Below are positions 43,368 through 51,382 of a DNA stretch of 52,741 nt, in pieces (the first letter of the stretch is position 1; each line of letters starts with the position of its first letter). Origin of the DNA: Chloroflexota bacterium (lineage in GTDB: Bacteria; Chloroflexota; Ktedonobacteria; Ktedonobacterales; Ktedonobacteraceae). The DNA lies in the NCBI GenBank assembly GCA_902810755.1, contig CADDYT010000032.1:1-52741 (forward strand). The letters are read 5' to 3'. The position numbers and the translations under genes are program-made. The notes below the pieces were generated by a model that did not search any database, was not told the origin of the DNA, and was given only the letters and a program-made list of their open reading frames with translations.

Positions 43368-46015
43368 TGCATTTCAATTCGACGGTGAACTGGCAGGGGC
43401 GGATGCTCGGACGCTACCGCATGGTACAGTTGCTGGGGCGCGGCCGCATGGCTGAAGTCTGGCTGGCGGAAGATATGCAGTTACGCAGGCAGGTAGCCAT
43501 AAAATTGTTGCCAGTTGTCAGCAGGAGCGATCAACGATACCTGCAAGATTTTGAGCGTGAGGCACGGGCAGCAACTGAGTTGCATCATCCAAACATTTTG
43601 CCCGTTCACGATTTCGGCCAGCAGCCGATCGGCCCGGATGAGGCCATCACCTACGTGGTTATGCCCCTGGTTCCCGGCGGCTCCCTGCGCGAACGTATTC
43701 GTCAGGCGAACGGGCCGCTACCAACTATACAGGCGCTACATTATCTACGACAGGCAGCAGCAGCTATTGATTACGCTCACAGCCGCAATGTGCTGCACCG
43801 CGACATCAAGCCTGCCAATATGTTGCTGCAACAGGATCAGTTGTTGCTGGCCGATTTCGGTCTCGCCAGATTGCTACCCACCGCGACTCAGGGGCGCACC
43901 TATACGGGCGTCGGCACGCCTGAATATATGGCTCCTGAACAGGCGCAGGGCCAGCCGACACCTGCCAGCGACCTCTACAGCCTGGCGATGTGCGCTTACC
44001 AGTCGTTCACCGGTCGGCTTCCCTTCACGAGCAACCCCGATGACCCGCCCTACAGCGTCCTGATGAAGCAGATTCAGGAGGTTCCGATTGCCCCGCGTCA
44101 GTTCAACCCGGCTCTGCCGCCTGCCGTAGAGCAGGCAATCTTGCAGGGACTGGCAAAAAGCCCGCAGGCGCGCCCTCCCACGTGCGCGGCGCTGGTCGAA
44201 GCCATTGCCGGTGGCTGGCAGACAAACGCCCGGCCTGCGCCTGATCTTCCCGGCACCCCTGACACTTTCCCTGCGCCCATGCCAGCGGACCCCGAAGCGA
44301 CCGTGCTGGCTCCGTGGAGCAGGCGCCGGTTACAGGAGCAGAAGCCGCCTGTGCAAAAAGTCTTGCTGGAAAGTTTGTCAGCTATGCCTGCCCCAGAGAT
44401 AGCACAGGGGCCTGTACCCACGCCAGCGCCTCCATCCCAACCTGCTGTACCGCCTTCTATGCCGATTGTACCTCCTTCCACACCGGCGACACAGATGCCT
44501 CCGGTGACTCCGCAGCCATTGTCGGCTCCAACCATGCCTGCCCCGTCGCCCATGATGAGTAGCATGCAGCCTCCGGCTACCGGTCCGTATGCCACCACCC
44601 CGGACGCTCCCACTGCTGTTTCAGCAAACGCTCCGACCTATGTCTCCGGCAATGCACCCATGCCATATCCTCCGTCGGCTCCGGGGCAAATGCAGGGGCA
44701 GTTCGCCCCCACCCGGCCTGTACCAGGAAAGAAGCCTGCGATCGGGCGGCGCGCTTTCATGATCGGAGGAGCTGCCACACTGGTAGCGGCAGCGGGTGGT
44801 ACTGGTCTTTACCTGCTATCCCGCTCCGGGACTGGTACGCGCAAACCCACCACAAACACATCCAGACCGGCTCCCGGCCCCCACAAACTCATCGCTGGCG
44901 TGCCACTGCTTTCTCTCACCGGCCATACAAAAACAGTAAACGTCGTAGCGTGGGATCGGAGCGGTCGTTACCTGGCAAGCGCGAGCGAAGATATGCGCGT
45001 CATGCTCTGGGATATCGGTAGCTATCTTAAACAGAACGCTCATAATCTCCAGGTTATTTCCGCCCCTCAACAAACCTGGAATATCAGCGAACCTACGAAA
45101 ATCGACGAATTCGCTCTGAACGCCAATGCCCTTTGCTGGTCACCCGATGGGCGCTATCTGACCGTTACCACCAATACCGATAACGTCTTCCTGATAGATG
45201 CCTTCAATACGAAAATCACGCTCCCCTCACAAACGTATAAAGACCAGCACGAGAATGATCTCAATACCCCCTCATACCAGACCGTCTCGTGGTCGCCAGA
45301 GATCAAAAATCTGTTTGTCACTTCACGCTTCTTGCTGGGCGCGACGCAGCTAGAAGCGGATATCTGGCAGGTCGGTGGAACCGCTGCTCCGGCGCGCAGG
45401 CTGCTCTATGCTGATGCAACAACCGCCGGTGCCAACGGGGCGGGCCTGGATATCGCAAGCTGGTCGCCCGATGGCTCGCTGATCGCCGGTTATACCGACT
45501 ATGGCAAGGTGATTCTCTGGGATGCTGCCAGCGGCGCGGTCAGGCGAATACTCAACCTGCCAGACCGCCCCTCCGCAGCTTCAAGCATTGTTCCCGCTCC
45601 CTGCCAGGAATGGTCGCCAGCCGACCCGCATCTGCTGGCCATGAGCAATCTAGACATCGCCATGATCTGGGATGTGCAACAGAACAAAGCGTTGCTCTCG
45701 CTCGAACTCGATGAGCCGGTATTGAAACAGAGCCATATCACGCCCTATGTCTGGGGACTATCCTGGGCGCCCAACGGCAAATACGTGACCATGTGTTATC
45801 CGCGCGACCCGCGCATCTACATCTGGGATGTACAGTTGGCGGGGGCCAGCGCGGCCCAGGGCAATACGCGCAAGGAGATCATAGCTTTTCCCGATACGCA
45901 CCACCCTGTCCATACTGCCGCCGTGCTGGATGTGGCATGGTCGCCCGATGGTCGCTATATCGCCAGCGCCTCAGGCGATCAGACGGTGGTGGTCTGGAAA
46001 GTGGATGGCGCGTAA
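43364..46015 (+). CDS. Second membrane serine/threonine kinase with WD40 domain
   Basis: The product has 883 residues, and its ATG overlaps the stop of the first kinase (ATGA). Catalytic residues are present: K47 (VAIK), HRDIKPAN at 145-152, DFG at 164-166 and GTPEYMAPEQ. The glycine loop reads GRGRMAEV, with Ala in place of the third Gly. Residues 290-460 are a long Pro-rich linker. IGRRAFMIGGAATLV (460-474) is a twin-arginine-preceded membrane segment, and about 515-883 form WD40 repeats. It is paralogous to the upstream kinase and probably co-expressed; cross-phosphorylation is possible. Confidence 0.93.
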   Translation: MMHFNSTVNWQGRMLGRYRMVQLLGRGRMAEVWLAEDMQLRRQVAIKLLPVVSRSDQRYLQDFEREARAATELHHPNILPVHDFGQQPIGPDEAITYVVMPLVPGGSLRERIRQANGPLPTIQALHYLRQAAAAIDYAHSRNVLHRDIKPANMLLQQDQLLLADFGLARLLPTATQGRTYTGVGTPEYMAPEQAQGQPTPASDLYSLAMCAYQSFTGRLPFTSNPDDPPYSVLMKQIQEVPIAPRQFNPALPPAVEQAILQGLAKSPQARPPTCAALVEAIAGGWQTNARPAPDLPGTPDTFPAPMPADPEATVLAPWSRRRLQEQKPPVQKVLLESLSAMPAPEIAQGPVPTPAPPSQPAVPPSMPIVPPSTPATQMPPVTPQPLSAPTMPAPSPMMSSMQPPATGPYATTPDAPTAVSANAPTYVSGNAPMPYPPSAPGQMQGQFAPTRPVPGKKPAIGRRAFMIGGAATLVAAAGGTGLYLLSRSGTGTRKPTTNTSRPAPGPHKLIAGVPLLSLTGHTKTVNVVAWDRSGRYLASASEDMRVMLWDIGSYLKQNAHNLQVISAPQQTWNISEPTKIDEFALNANALCWSPDGRYLTVTTNTDNVFLIDAFNTKITLPSQTYKDQHENDLNTPSYQTVSWSPEIKNLFVTSRFLLGATQLEADIWQVGGTAAPARRLLYADATTAGANGAGLDIASWSPDGSLIAGYTDYGKVILWDAASGAVRRILNLPDRPSAASSIVPAPCQEWSPADPHLLAMSNLDIAMIWDVQQNKALLSLELDEPVLKQSHITPYVWGLSWAPNGKYVTMCYPRDPRIYIWDVQLAGASAAQGNTRKEIIAFPDTHHPVHTAAVLDVAWSPDGRYIASASGDQTVVVWKVDGA

Positions 46016-46022
46016 CAAGCCG

Positions 46023-46085
46023 GAAAACCGGTCAGGACGTGTCATTCTCCGCCGCGCTCAGAATAACACGTCCTGACCGGTTTTC
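46023..46085. terminator. Long hairpin between convergent genes
   Basis: Perfect 20-bp arms at 46023-46042 and 46066-46085 surround a 23-base loop that itself contains CATTCT..AGAAT-type pairing. The right arm overlaps the sulfotransferase stop codon. The ACGTGTCAT part recurs in the dispersed motif at 18.6 kb. It may end transcription from both sides. Confidence 0.6.
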
Positions 46086-46767
46086 AATGGCCAGTCGGAA
46101 GGTTTTCGCTCTGCATCTCCTGTATGCGCCGATTGCGGTTGGCGATAAAACTATCGCGGTCATTGAGGTGAGGGAAGGGCTTATCGGGTATGGGGACGCC
46201 AAGGAAGGCGCAGAGAGGTTCCCAGCCCTCTTTCACATTGTAGACCAGCAGCTTTTCGGGCGGGACAAGCCGCTGCACCTCCTCGTTGTGCCGGTTGAAC
46301 ACAGCAATGGCGTAATCTTTGTCCTCAAATCTCCCATCGAACGTCCCCTGCCAGATGAGCTTGCTGACCATCTGCGCGTGTGCATTATCGGGTGGAACAT
46401 CGTCGGGCGCACGGTAAATCGTGCTTCTGACGCTTTCATACCAGCGTTCGGGGTCGCGCACCGTCAGCAGCACCTTTGCATCCGGGTAAGCATCCATCTG
46501 CTCTTTATAGAATGCGCAGGCGGGCCAGTCAACGCTCGACTGGTAGCCGCGAAAGATATCGTCCCAGCGCACCGGCTCCCCCGCTACAAGGGCTTCCCAC
46601 AGTTTCTGAGCCTCTGGATGCTCAAACAATTCGACCATATGATAGCAAGGGCCAAAGCCAAGCTCTTCCAGCGCCGTCTTCGTCGAGAACGTTCCTGTGC
46701 GGCCAAAGCCCGCGCCAATAATTTTCAACCCGCTCCATTGCGTTGCCGCTTCTGATGTTTCCGCCAT
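46084..46767 (-). CDS. Sulfotransferase family protein
   Basis: The 227-residue protein starts with IIGAGFGRTGTFSTKTALEELGFGPCYHM, the PAPS-binding P-loop of this bacterial sulfotransferase family. VLLTVRDPERWYESV is the 3'-phosphate-binding strand and helix. It is expected to move a sulfuryl group from PAPS to a hydroxyl acceptor. The acceptor is unknown. GGAGAG lies seven bases before the ATG. It is convergent with the kinases and shows no functional link to its neighbours. Confidence 0.88.
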   Translation of the reverse strand: MAETSEAATQWSGLKIIGAGFGRTGTFSTKTALEELGFGPCYHMVELFEHPEAQKLWEALVAGEPVRWDDIFRGYQSSVDWPACAFYKEQMDAYPDAKVLLTVRDPERWYESVRSTIYRAPDDVPPDNAHAQMVSKLIWQGTFDGRFEDKDYAIAVFNRHNEEVQRLVPPEKLLVYNVKEGWEPLCAFLGVPIPDKPFPHLNDRDSFIANRNRRIQEMQSENLPTGH

Positions 46768-46951
46768 TGCTCATCTCTCCTGCATAGAACCTGTTCGCTT
46801 CATGGAAGATATAAAATCACCGTCTCAACAGTAGCATACACTATGCTCTCTCGTTATGGCAATGGGCAGCTCTTCATCACCTTTCACCGGCTTGCAGTAT
46901 GGTACAATCTTGCTTGATAGTGTGACGGTTCATAGATAGAAGGAGCGAAGT

Positions 46952-47908
46952 ATGCGCATCGTTTCTTTGCTGGCGAGCGCAACGGAGATAGTAGCGGCGC
47001 TCGGCTGCCTGGATCAACTGGTGGGACGCTCGCACGAATGCGATTACCCGCCGGAGGTGCTGGCGCTGCCGGTGGTCAGCCGGGCGATGATCGATGTAGA
47101 GACGAGCAGCGCGCAGATCGACGCGCAGATCAGGCAACTTGCCTCAACGGAACGTTCAGCAGAGCAGGCCGCACTCACGGCATTGAGCATCTATGCTATC
47201 GATATAGAACAACTGCAGGCTCTGCGCCCGGATGTGATTTTTACGCAGACGCAGTGCGAGGTCTGCGCCGTCAGCGAGCGAGACGTGATGCGAGCCGTCG
47301 CGCAATTGACGGGCTTGCGACCGCATATCGTCTCGCTTGCGCCCTACAGGCTCGAAGATGTGTGGATAGACGTGCGGCGTGTGGGCCGGGCGCTGGGCCG
47401 CGACGAGCAGGCGGCGCGGCTGGTTGAGGGCTACCGACTGCGATTGCAACGGCTACAGGAGATGACAGGGCCGCTGGCGCAAAGACAGGGTTTGAAGCCG
47501 CGCGTGGCGGTCCTGGAATGGCTTGATCCACTCATGGGGGCCGGCAACTGGACGCCGGAACTGGTGGCCTGCGCGGGCGGCGAACCTCTGTTTGGCGAGG
47601 TTGGCATGCATTCTCCCTGGATAAGCTGGGACGACCTGCAAACCGCCAACCCCGACGTGCTGGTGCTTGCCCCTTGCGGCTATTCGCTTGCGCGCACCAT
47701 GCAGGACCTGTCACTCTTACAGAAGCACCCCGCCTGGCACACCTTGCAAGCAGTACAAACCGGGCGCGTCTACGCCATTGACGGCAACCGGTACATTAAC
47801 CGTTCCAGCCCGCACCTGGTGGAGTCGGCAGAATTGCTGGCCCGCGTAATCTGGGGCGAGCGACTGGATATTGCCGTCGATAACGGGGCGTGGCAGCGCA
47901 TCGTTTGA
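46952..47908 (+). CDS. Cobalamin-binding (BtuF-like) protein without signal peptide
   Basis: These 318 residues fit the periplasmic-binding-protein fold of BtuF-type proteins: VSLLASATEIVAALG at the N-terminus, GRSHECDYP, and a Cys-containing TQTQCEVCAVS segment typical of the signal-less subgroup. No signal peptide or lipobox is visible, and no permease or ATPase genes are adjacent, so a classical uptake role is unlikely. It may bind a corrinoid or metal cofactor in the cytoplasm. AAGGAG lies before the ATG. Confidence 0.82.
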   Translation: MRIVSLLASATEIVAALGCLDQLVGRSHECDYPPEVLALPVVSRAMIDVETSSAQIDAQIRQLASTERSAEQAALTALSIYAIDIEQLQALRPDVIFTQTQCEVCAVSERDVMRAVAQLTGLRPHIVSLAPYRLEDVWIDVRRVGRALGRDEQAARLVEGYRLRLQRLQEMTGPLAQRQGLKPRVAVLEWLDPLMGAGNWTPELVACAGGEPLFGEVGMHSPWISWDDLQTANPDVLVLAPCGYSLARTMQDLSLLQKHPAWHTLQAVQTGRVYAIDGNRYINRSSPHLVESAELLARVIWGERLDIAVDNGAWQRIV

Positions 47909-47950
47909 CCTGAAGAGAGGAGAGCAACACGTTCGGATGGCTAATATGAT

Positions 47951-48105
47951 GCCAGGGCGGAGCTGGCCTCCGCTCTGGCTCACCCCTGCTGACATCCTCG
48001 TCACTTTGAAGCGATGTTGGTAAGGATGGAGCTTCAGGGCGACCAGCAGGCTCGTCCCGGCCCTCGCCAGCTCGCTCTCGCTCAGCATGACACGTTGCCC
48101 GGTGC
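47951..48105. repeat. Degraded REP-like hairpin and dispersed repeat, copy 2
   Basis: CCAGGGCGGAG at 47952-47962 and CTCCGCTCTGG at 47968-47978 form a hairpin with one mismatch and match the palindrome at 18.6 kb. The 35-bp repeat also seen at 8177 lies at 48011-48045. CAGCATGACACGT at about 48083-48096 is the reverse of the motif at 18.6 kb. The region lies between convergent genes. Confidence 0.65.
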
Positions 48106-48110
48106 GGTTT

Positions 48111-48374
48111 TCATGGCTGGTGATGGCTTTCGCCCGACCGTTGAGCGTAGGCCCAGAACAGCCCTATAATCATCAGGAAGAAGAACAGGATCATCAGGCC
48201 GACCAGCGAGTCGACAATGCCTGAGAGATCGAACTGGAAGACCGCGGCGCTGATAAATAAGAGCAGGATCAGCGCCCCGATGATGGGGAAAATAAACAGG
48301 ACGTTGAAGCGCGAGCCGGGCTGCGCCGGTCGTGGCTGCGCCATATAATCCAGATCTGCTTCGATTGGTTCCAT
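48111..48374 (-). CDS. Small two-TM membrane protein
   Basis: The product has 87 residues from ATG 48374, preceded by GAGGAAAGG. Two hydrophobic helices lie at about 24-45 (VLFIFPIIGALILLLFISAAV) and 52-75 (VDSLVGLMILFFFLMIIGLFWA), with a short polar tail. No cysteine or known motif is present. It is unrecognised and could be a small membrane regulator. Confidence 0.7.
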   Translation of the reverse strand: MEPIEADLDYMAQPRPAQPGSRFNVLFIFPIIGALILLLFISAAVFQFDLSGIVDSLVGLMILFFFLMIIGLFWAYAQRSGESHHQP

Positions 48375-48634
48375 ACTCAACCTTTCCTCGCGGCGATGGA
48401 CAAAAACGTATCGCGCCCACAGCCGCCTTGCTGTTACTCGTTTGCTGTCTATGACAGCCAGCTCAAGTCATAGGCCTCCTTTGCCGGATGCCCACAACTT
48501 GATCGGCAATCGCTGGCACGGTCAAATACCGCCTTCTGGCGTATTATAGTCCGTATTTACGGCCTGCGCAACTGCTTTTCTCGCCCCACTTCGGGCCACC
48601 AGTCCAGGGGTAAAAAAAATCGGCCCGTGACGGC

Positions 48635-48868
48635 CTACGCAACAGAGCTTCGAGAGGCACCCGGCCACGAACCTGAACTGCCGGAGTCAGTATGGGGAAG
48701 CCCGGCCTGGGCGGGAGAAGAAATAGTTGGCAGGGAACGAAACCTGTTGAGATAGCGACGCAACTCAAGGGCGCTGAATTCATACATCGAGCCGTCGATG
48801 GTGGCCGTTATCTGGCCTTCAGCTAACGCGCTACAGAGGTCGGCGAAAGTCGGCACATAGTCGGACAC
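48635..48868 (-). CDS. Small hypothetical protein
   Basis: The product is 77 residues starting at GTG 48868, with GGGAGG six bases upstream. The N-terminal half is folded-looking (YVPTFADLCSALAEGQITATIDGSMYEFSALELRRYL), and the C-terminal third is Ser/Gly/Pro-rich and probably disordered. The family is not recognised. It lies downstream of rimM on the same strand, after about 200 bp. Confidence 0.6.
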   Translation of the reverse strand: MSDYVPTFADLCSALAEGQITATIDGSMYEFSALELRRYLNRFRSLPTISSPAQAGLPHTDSGSSGSWPGASRSSVA

Positions 48869-49075
48869 GAGGCACCTCCCTTTTGTCTGTCAATCCGCTT
48901 CTATCCGGTCTGGAATGGAAAGCCCTTTTTCAGAGCTTCTACTCACCACACGGGCAACTGCGGTCGCAGGTTTCATTCCTCTATTCACTTTCAGATAGAA
49001 TACTCAACCCTTTAGCCATGAGAACACAGGAGTTGATCTGTATTATTCCCGTGTTTCCATTCCATCCAGGTGGGC

Positions 49076-49651
49076 TTACTGCGCTTCTTCCTCCTCCTGC
49101 TCTTCTTCCCGGTCGCTGAGGGCTTCTCGCTCGTCGAGCAACCCCTTGATAGGATCAATATACATTACGTGGCGGCGCAAGTCAATCTGTTTGATGACTT
49201 CTTTGATAGCGGGCAAAAGAATCTGCGCGCCGCCGGAGGCTTTGACCACATAGACATCGTTCCCCCCGGTAGGCATAATATCGACGACGCGGCCAACTTC
49301 CTGCCCGGCCAGCGTTCTGACGAGCAGGCCGAGAATGTCATGCTGGTAATAGACGTCCGGGGGTAGTTCGGCCAGTTCGTCAAGGGGAATCTCAAGACTG
49401 GCATTGCGCAGGGCTTCGGCGGCGTTAGCGTCATCGATCCCCTCCAGCTTGAGGATCACCATATCCCCTTTATACGGGCGCGCAGACTCGATGCGACGAC
49501 GCGCATATGTGGGAGCCACATACACGGCTTCCAGTTGCACGAAACGATCAGGAATATCGGTCAACGAGAGAACCTTCAGTTCTCCCTGTACGCCAAAGAG
49601 GGCTACCACTCTGCCGATAGTAGCCCATTCTATCTTGCTCTGCTCTGGCAC
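49076..49651 (-). CDS. rimM: Ribosome maturation factor RimM
   Basis: The 191-residue protein starts at GTG 49651 with GAGG five bases upstream. The N-terminal RimM barrel (TIGRVVALFGVQGELKVLSLTD) is followed by the PRC-barrel half (VYYQHDILGLLVRTLAGQEVGRVVDIMPTGGNDVYVV). A Glu-rich tail (REEEQEEEEAQ) is added at the end. RimM binds S19 in the 30S head and aids 16S maturation. It follows khpA and rpsP in the usual order, but the trmD gene that normally comes next is absent. Confidence 0.95.
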   Translation of the reverse strand: MPEQSKIEWATIGRVVALFGVQGELKVLSLTDIPDRFVQLEAVYVAPTYARRRIESARPYKGDMVILKLEGIDDANAAEALRNASLEIPLDELAELPPDVYYQHDILGLLVRTLAGQEVGRVVDIMPTGGNDVYVVKASGGAQILLPAIKEVIKQIDLRRHVMYIDPIKGLLDEREALSDREEEQEEEEAQ

Positions 49652-49679
49652 AACGTCCTCGTTTGTGTGTTATGGAAAA

Positions 49680-49910
49680 TTAGACGATCTCCAACGAGGT
49701 ATGGCGGCCCTCACGTGCGCCTCCGGCGCGCAAGAGGGCGCGCATCGCTTTGGCAACACGCCCCTGCCGCCCGATCACTTTGCCGAAGTCCTCCGGAGCC
49801 ACGTGCAGTTCCAGTACCAGCGCGTTGCGATCATCGCGCACCTCGCGCACCTGCACGGCAGCGGGGTTGTCGACCAGCGACTGGGCAATGTACTCGATCA
49901 ATTTACGCAT
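49680..49910 (-). CDS. khpA: KH-domain RNA-binding protein KhpA
   Basis: The 76-residue protein is one KH domain, with the GKVIGRQGRVAKAMRALL loop and flanking helices. KhpA-type proteins bind RNA and, with KhpB, influence cell division and sRNA-linked regulation in some Gram-positives. It sits between rpsP (43 bp upstream) and rimM (28 bp downstream) on the same strand, its standard place. The GAGATGAGAT before the ATG is a weak ribosome site. Confidence 0.93.
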   Translation of the reverse strand: MRKLIEYIAQSLVDNPAAVQVREVRDDRNALVLELHVAPEDFGKVIGRQGRVAKAMRALLRAGGAREGRHTSLEIV

Positions 49911-49953
49911 ATCTCATCTCGCCTTGCTTGCTTTGCCTTATATGATATGCCGG

Positions 49954-50253
49954 TTACTCGGCTGGCGTCTCTTTCGGTGCGGCGGCAGCAGCCTTCATCT
50001 GCTCGAAACGCGCCAGCGTCCCCGTGCGTCGCAGCAGAGAAACGACGGATTCCGTCGGCTGCGCGCCATGCTTGAGCCAGTTCAGTACCTTCTCTTCATC
50101 GATATTGATGGTCGAAGGGTTCGTCAGCGGATTATACCAGCCAACATTTTCGATAATGCGACCGTCGCGCGGGGAGCGCGCATCAGCTACTACCACACGA
50201 TAGCTGGGCATCTTCTTCATGCCCACACGTTTTAAACGAATTTTAACAGCCAT
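49954..50253 (-). CDS. rpsP: 30S ribosomal protein S16
   Basis: The protein has 99 residues: [40 protein letters not shown] is the conserved S16 core, and [13 protein letters not shown] closes the fold. The Ala/Pro-rich tail is a modest extension. AGGA lies four bases before the ATG. A near-perfect promoter about 100 bp upstream suggests this gene heads the rpsP-khpA-rimM unit. The ffh gene, often adjacent, is not in the window. Confidence 0.97.
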   Translation of the reverse strand: MAVKIRLKRVGMKKMPSYRVVVADARSPRDGRIIENVGWYNPLTNPSTINIDEEKVLNWLKHGAQPTESVVSLLRRTGTLARFEQMKAAAAAPKETPAE

Positions 50254-50354
50254 GCTTTCCTTTTTTCACCTCTCCCCCACCTGATATGGGGCCTCTATTC
50301 TCGCCGTGTCGATTGCGAACATAGCGTAAAACATCTCCAATTCACGGCGCACTT

Positions 50355-50383
50355 AGGATAGCATGCATTGCGCAAATTGTCAA
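50355..50383 (-). promoter_or_regulatory. Promoter of the rpsP-khpA-rimM unit
   Basis: On the minus strand TTGACA (complement of 50378-50383) and TATCCT (complement of 50355-50360) are separated by 17 bp. The leader is about 95 bases and contains a short CCCCA...TGGGG hairpin. Confidence 0.85.
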
Positions 50384-50488
50384 CGACAAATGCCCCTCCG
50401 GCAGATTTTGTCCCTGCCAGAGCGTGTCACATTCCTGTCACGGTAGCACTCGTACCCCGACACTGATAAAATTTCGTCCTCTGAAGGG

Positions 50489-50517
50489 TAGACTTTCCGG
50501 CTTCCATATGGTATACT
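50489..50517 (+). promoter_or_regulatory. Promoter candidate for the SWIM transcript
   Basis: TAGACT at 50489-50494 and TATACT at 50512-50517 are 17 bp apart. It would give a leader of about 300 bases before the first small gene. Apart from the rpsP promoter, the stretch 50254-50827 shows no convincing gene. Confidence 0.4.
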
Positions 50518-50771
50518 TTCAGCAATTGGAAAAGATCGGTGTCCAGAAGGAACGCATTATTTACGAGGTTCAGCGTTTTATGGATTCAGTCTCATCATCA
50601 CGTGAAGCATCGCAGCAGGCAACAGCGGTTGCGGTGATTCAGAGCGATTGGTCAACATGCACTGGGGAGAGTTTGCCCTGGTGTTTTTTATTACCCAGAT
50701 GTTCATCATTGCAGGCAACAGCAGACCAGCCGGGCTCATCAATCATACTCATTTCTCGATTTTGAGCCATC

Positions 50772-50802
50772 GATCTCGCCCGTCGCATACGGGTGAGCGA
50801 TC
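50772..50802 (+). promoter_or_regulatory. Leader hairpin before the SWIM genes
   Basis: CGCCCGT and ACGGGTG pair around a five-base loop, extended outward by GATCT/AGCGATC-type pairing with a bulge. It ends about 15 bases before the GGAAGG and AGGAGG ribosome sites, so it could modulate translation. Confidence 0.35.
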
Positions 50803-50827
50803 ACCAGGAAGGACATGAAAGGAGGAG

Positions 50828-50995
50828 GTGAGCCAGCCCAGCGAGCTAACAGCGATCAATGAAGTCACTCAGACACCGCCGTTTCAACGGAAACGTTCGC
50901 TTGCTAGCAGATACTGCCTACACAATCACGTGGACACGGAGTGGTTGCTAGAACACAAGGAGAGGTACAACAATGAATTCCAGCATCATCAGTAA
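50828..50995 (+). CDS. Small protein overlapping the SWIM gene
   Basis: This 55-codon frame runs from GTG 50828, which follows AAAGGAGGAG closely, to TAA 50993-50995. The product (start MSQPSELTAINEVTQTPPF) is polar and His-rich near the C-terminus, without membrane or metal motifs. It overlaps the start of the SWIM gene by 23 bases in another frame, which suggests translational coupling. It could alternatively be a leader peptide or chance. The unusual AGGAGG before the GTG is the best support. Confidence 0.4.
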   Translation: MSQPSELTAINEVTQTPPFQRKRSLASRYCLHNHVDTEWLLEHKERYNNEFQHHQ

Positions 50996-51254
50996 GATCG
51001 CAAAAGCCAGGCGTTACGCGGAAGAGCCCGAGCGCATCCAGTTCACTCGCTTCGAGGCGACGTTCCGGGGCGAGAACGATGTACATACAACAACCTTCGA
51101 TAACGGCGAGTGGAACTGCACCTGCCGCTTCTTCCAGGACTGGGGCGATTGCAGCCACACGATGGCCATGCAGCGCGTTCTGGGCGTGACTATCCCGGCC
51201 CCGTACCGCAATGGTATCCCGGCAGGCATAGGCACCAGCCCGCTGGCGCACTAA
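50973..51254 (+). CDS. Small SWIM zinc-finger protein
   Basis: These 93 residues contain CTCRFFQDWGDCSH (residues 49-62), the CxC...CxH metal pattern of SWIM zinc fingers. It is flanked by IQFTRFEATFRGENDVHTTTF at the N-side and an RVLGVTIPAP stretch. AAGGAGAGG lies seven bases before the ATG. SWIM fingers mediate DNA or protein contacts in recombination and transposase proteins, but this is a stand-alone small version, which I have seen repeatedly in Ktedonobacteria (from memory). Function unknown. It overlaps the preceding small gene. Confidence 0.88.
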   Translation: MNSSIISKIAKARRYAEEPERIQFTRFEATFRGENDVHTTTFDNGEWNCTCRFFQDWGDCSHTMAMQRVLGVTIPAPYRNGIPAGIGTSPLAH

Positions 51255-51334
51255 CCCGGTCTGCTTTCCCTTTTGCGACCTGGGGGATGGGCAAGCCAAC
51301 CTCGACAGGCCACTCGAAACGATAGATAAAAAGA

Positions 51335-51367
51335 AGCACTGAACTGACAGACAAAACGTTCAGTGCT
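51335..51367. terminator. Bidirectional terminator
   Basis: AGCACTGAAC at 51335-51344 and GTTCAGTGCT at 51358-51367 form a perfect 10-bp stem, with ATAAAAAGA before and CTTTTATT after. It separates the SWIM gene from the convergent tail-anchored protein and provides a T-tract in both directions. Confidence 0.85.
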
Positions 51368-51382
51368 CTTTTATTACGGCAG

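Noticed and set aside
45793..46755. Open frame of 320 codons on the plus strand
   Set aside because: Runs from the end of the second kinase through the hairpin and antisense to the sulfotransferase.
50424..50765. Open frame of 113 codons in the leader of the SWIM genes
   Set aside because: No ribosome site, irregular composition, and a promoter candidate within it at 50489-50517.
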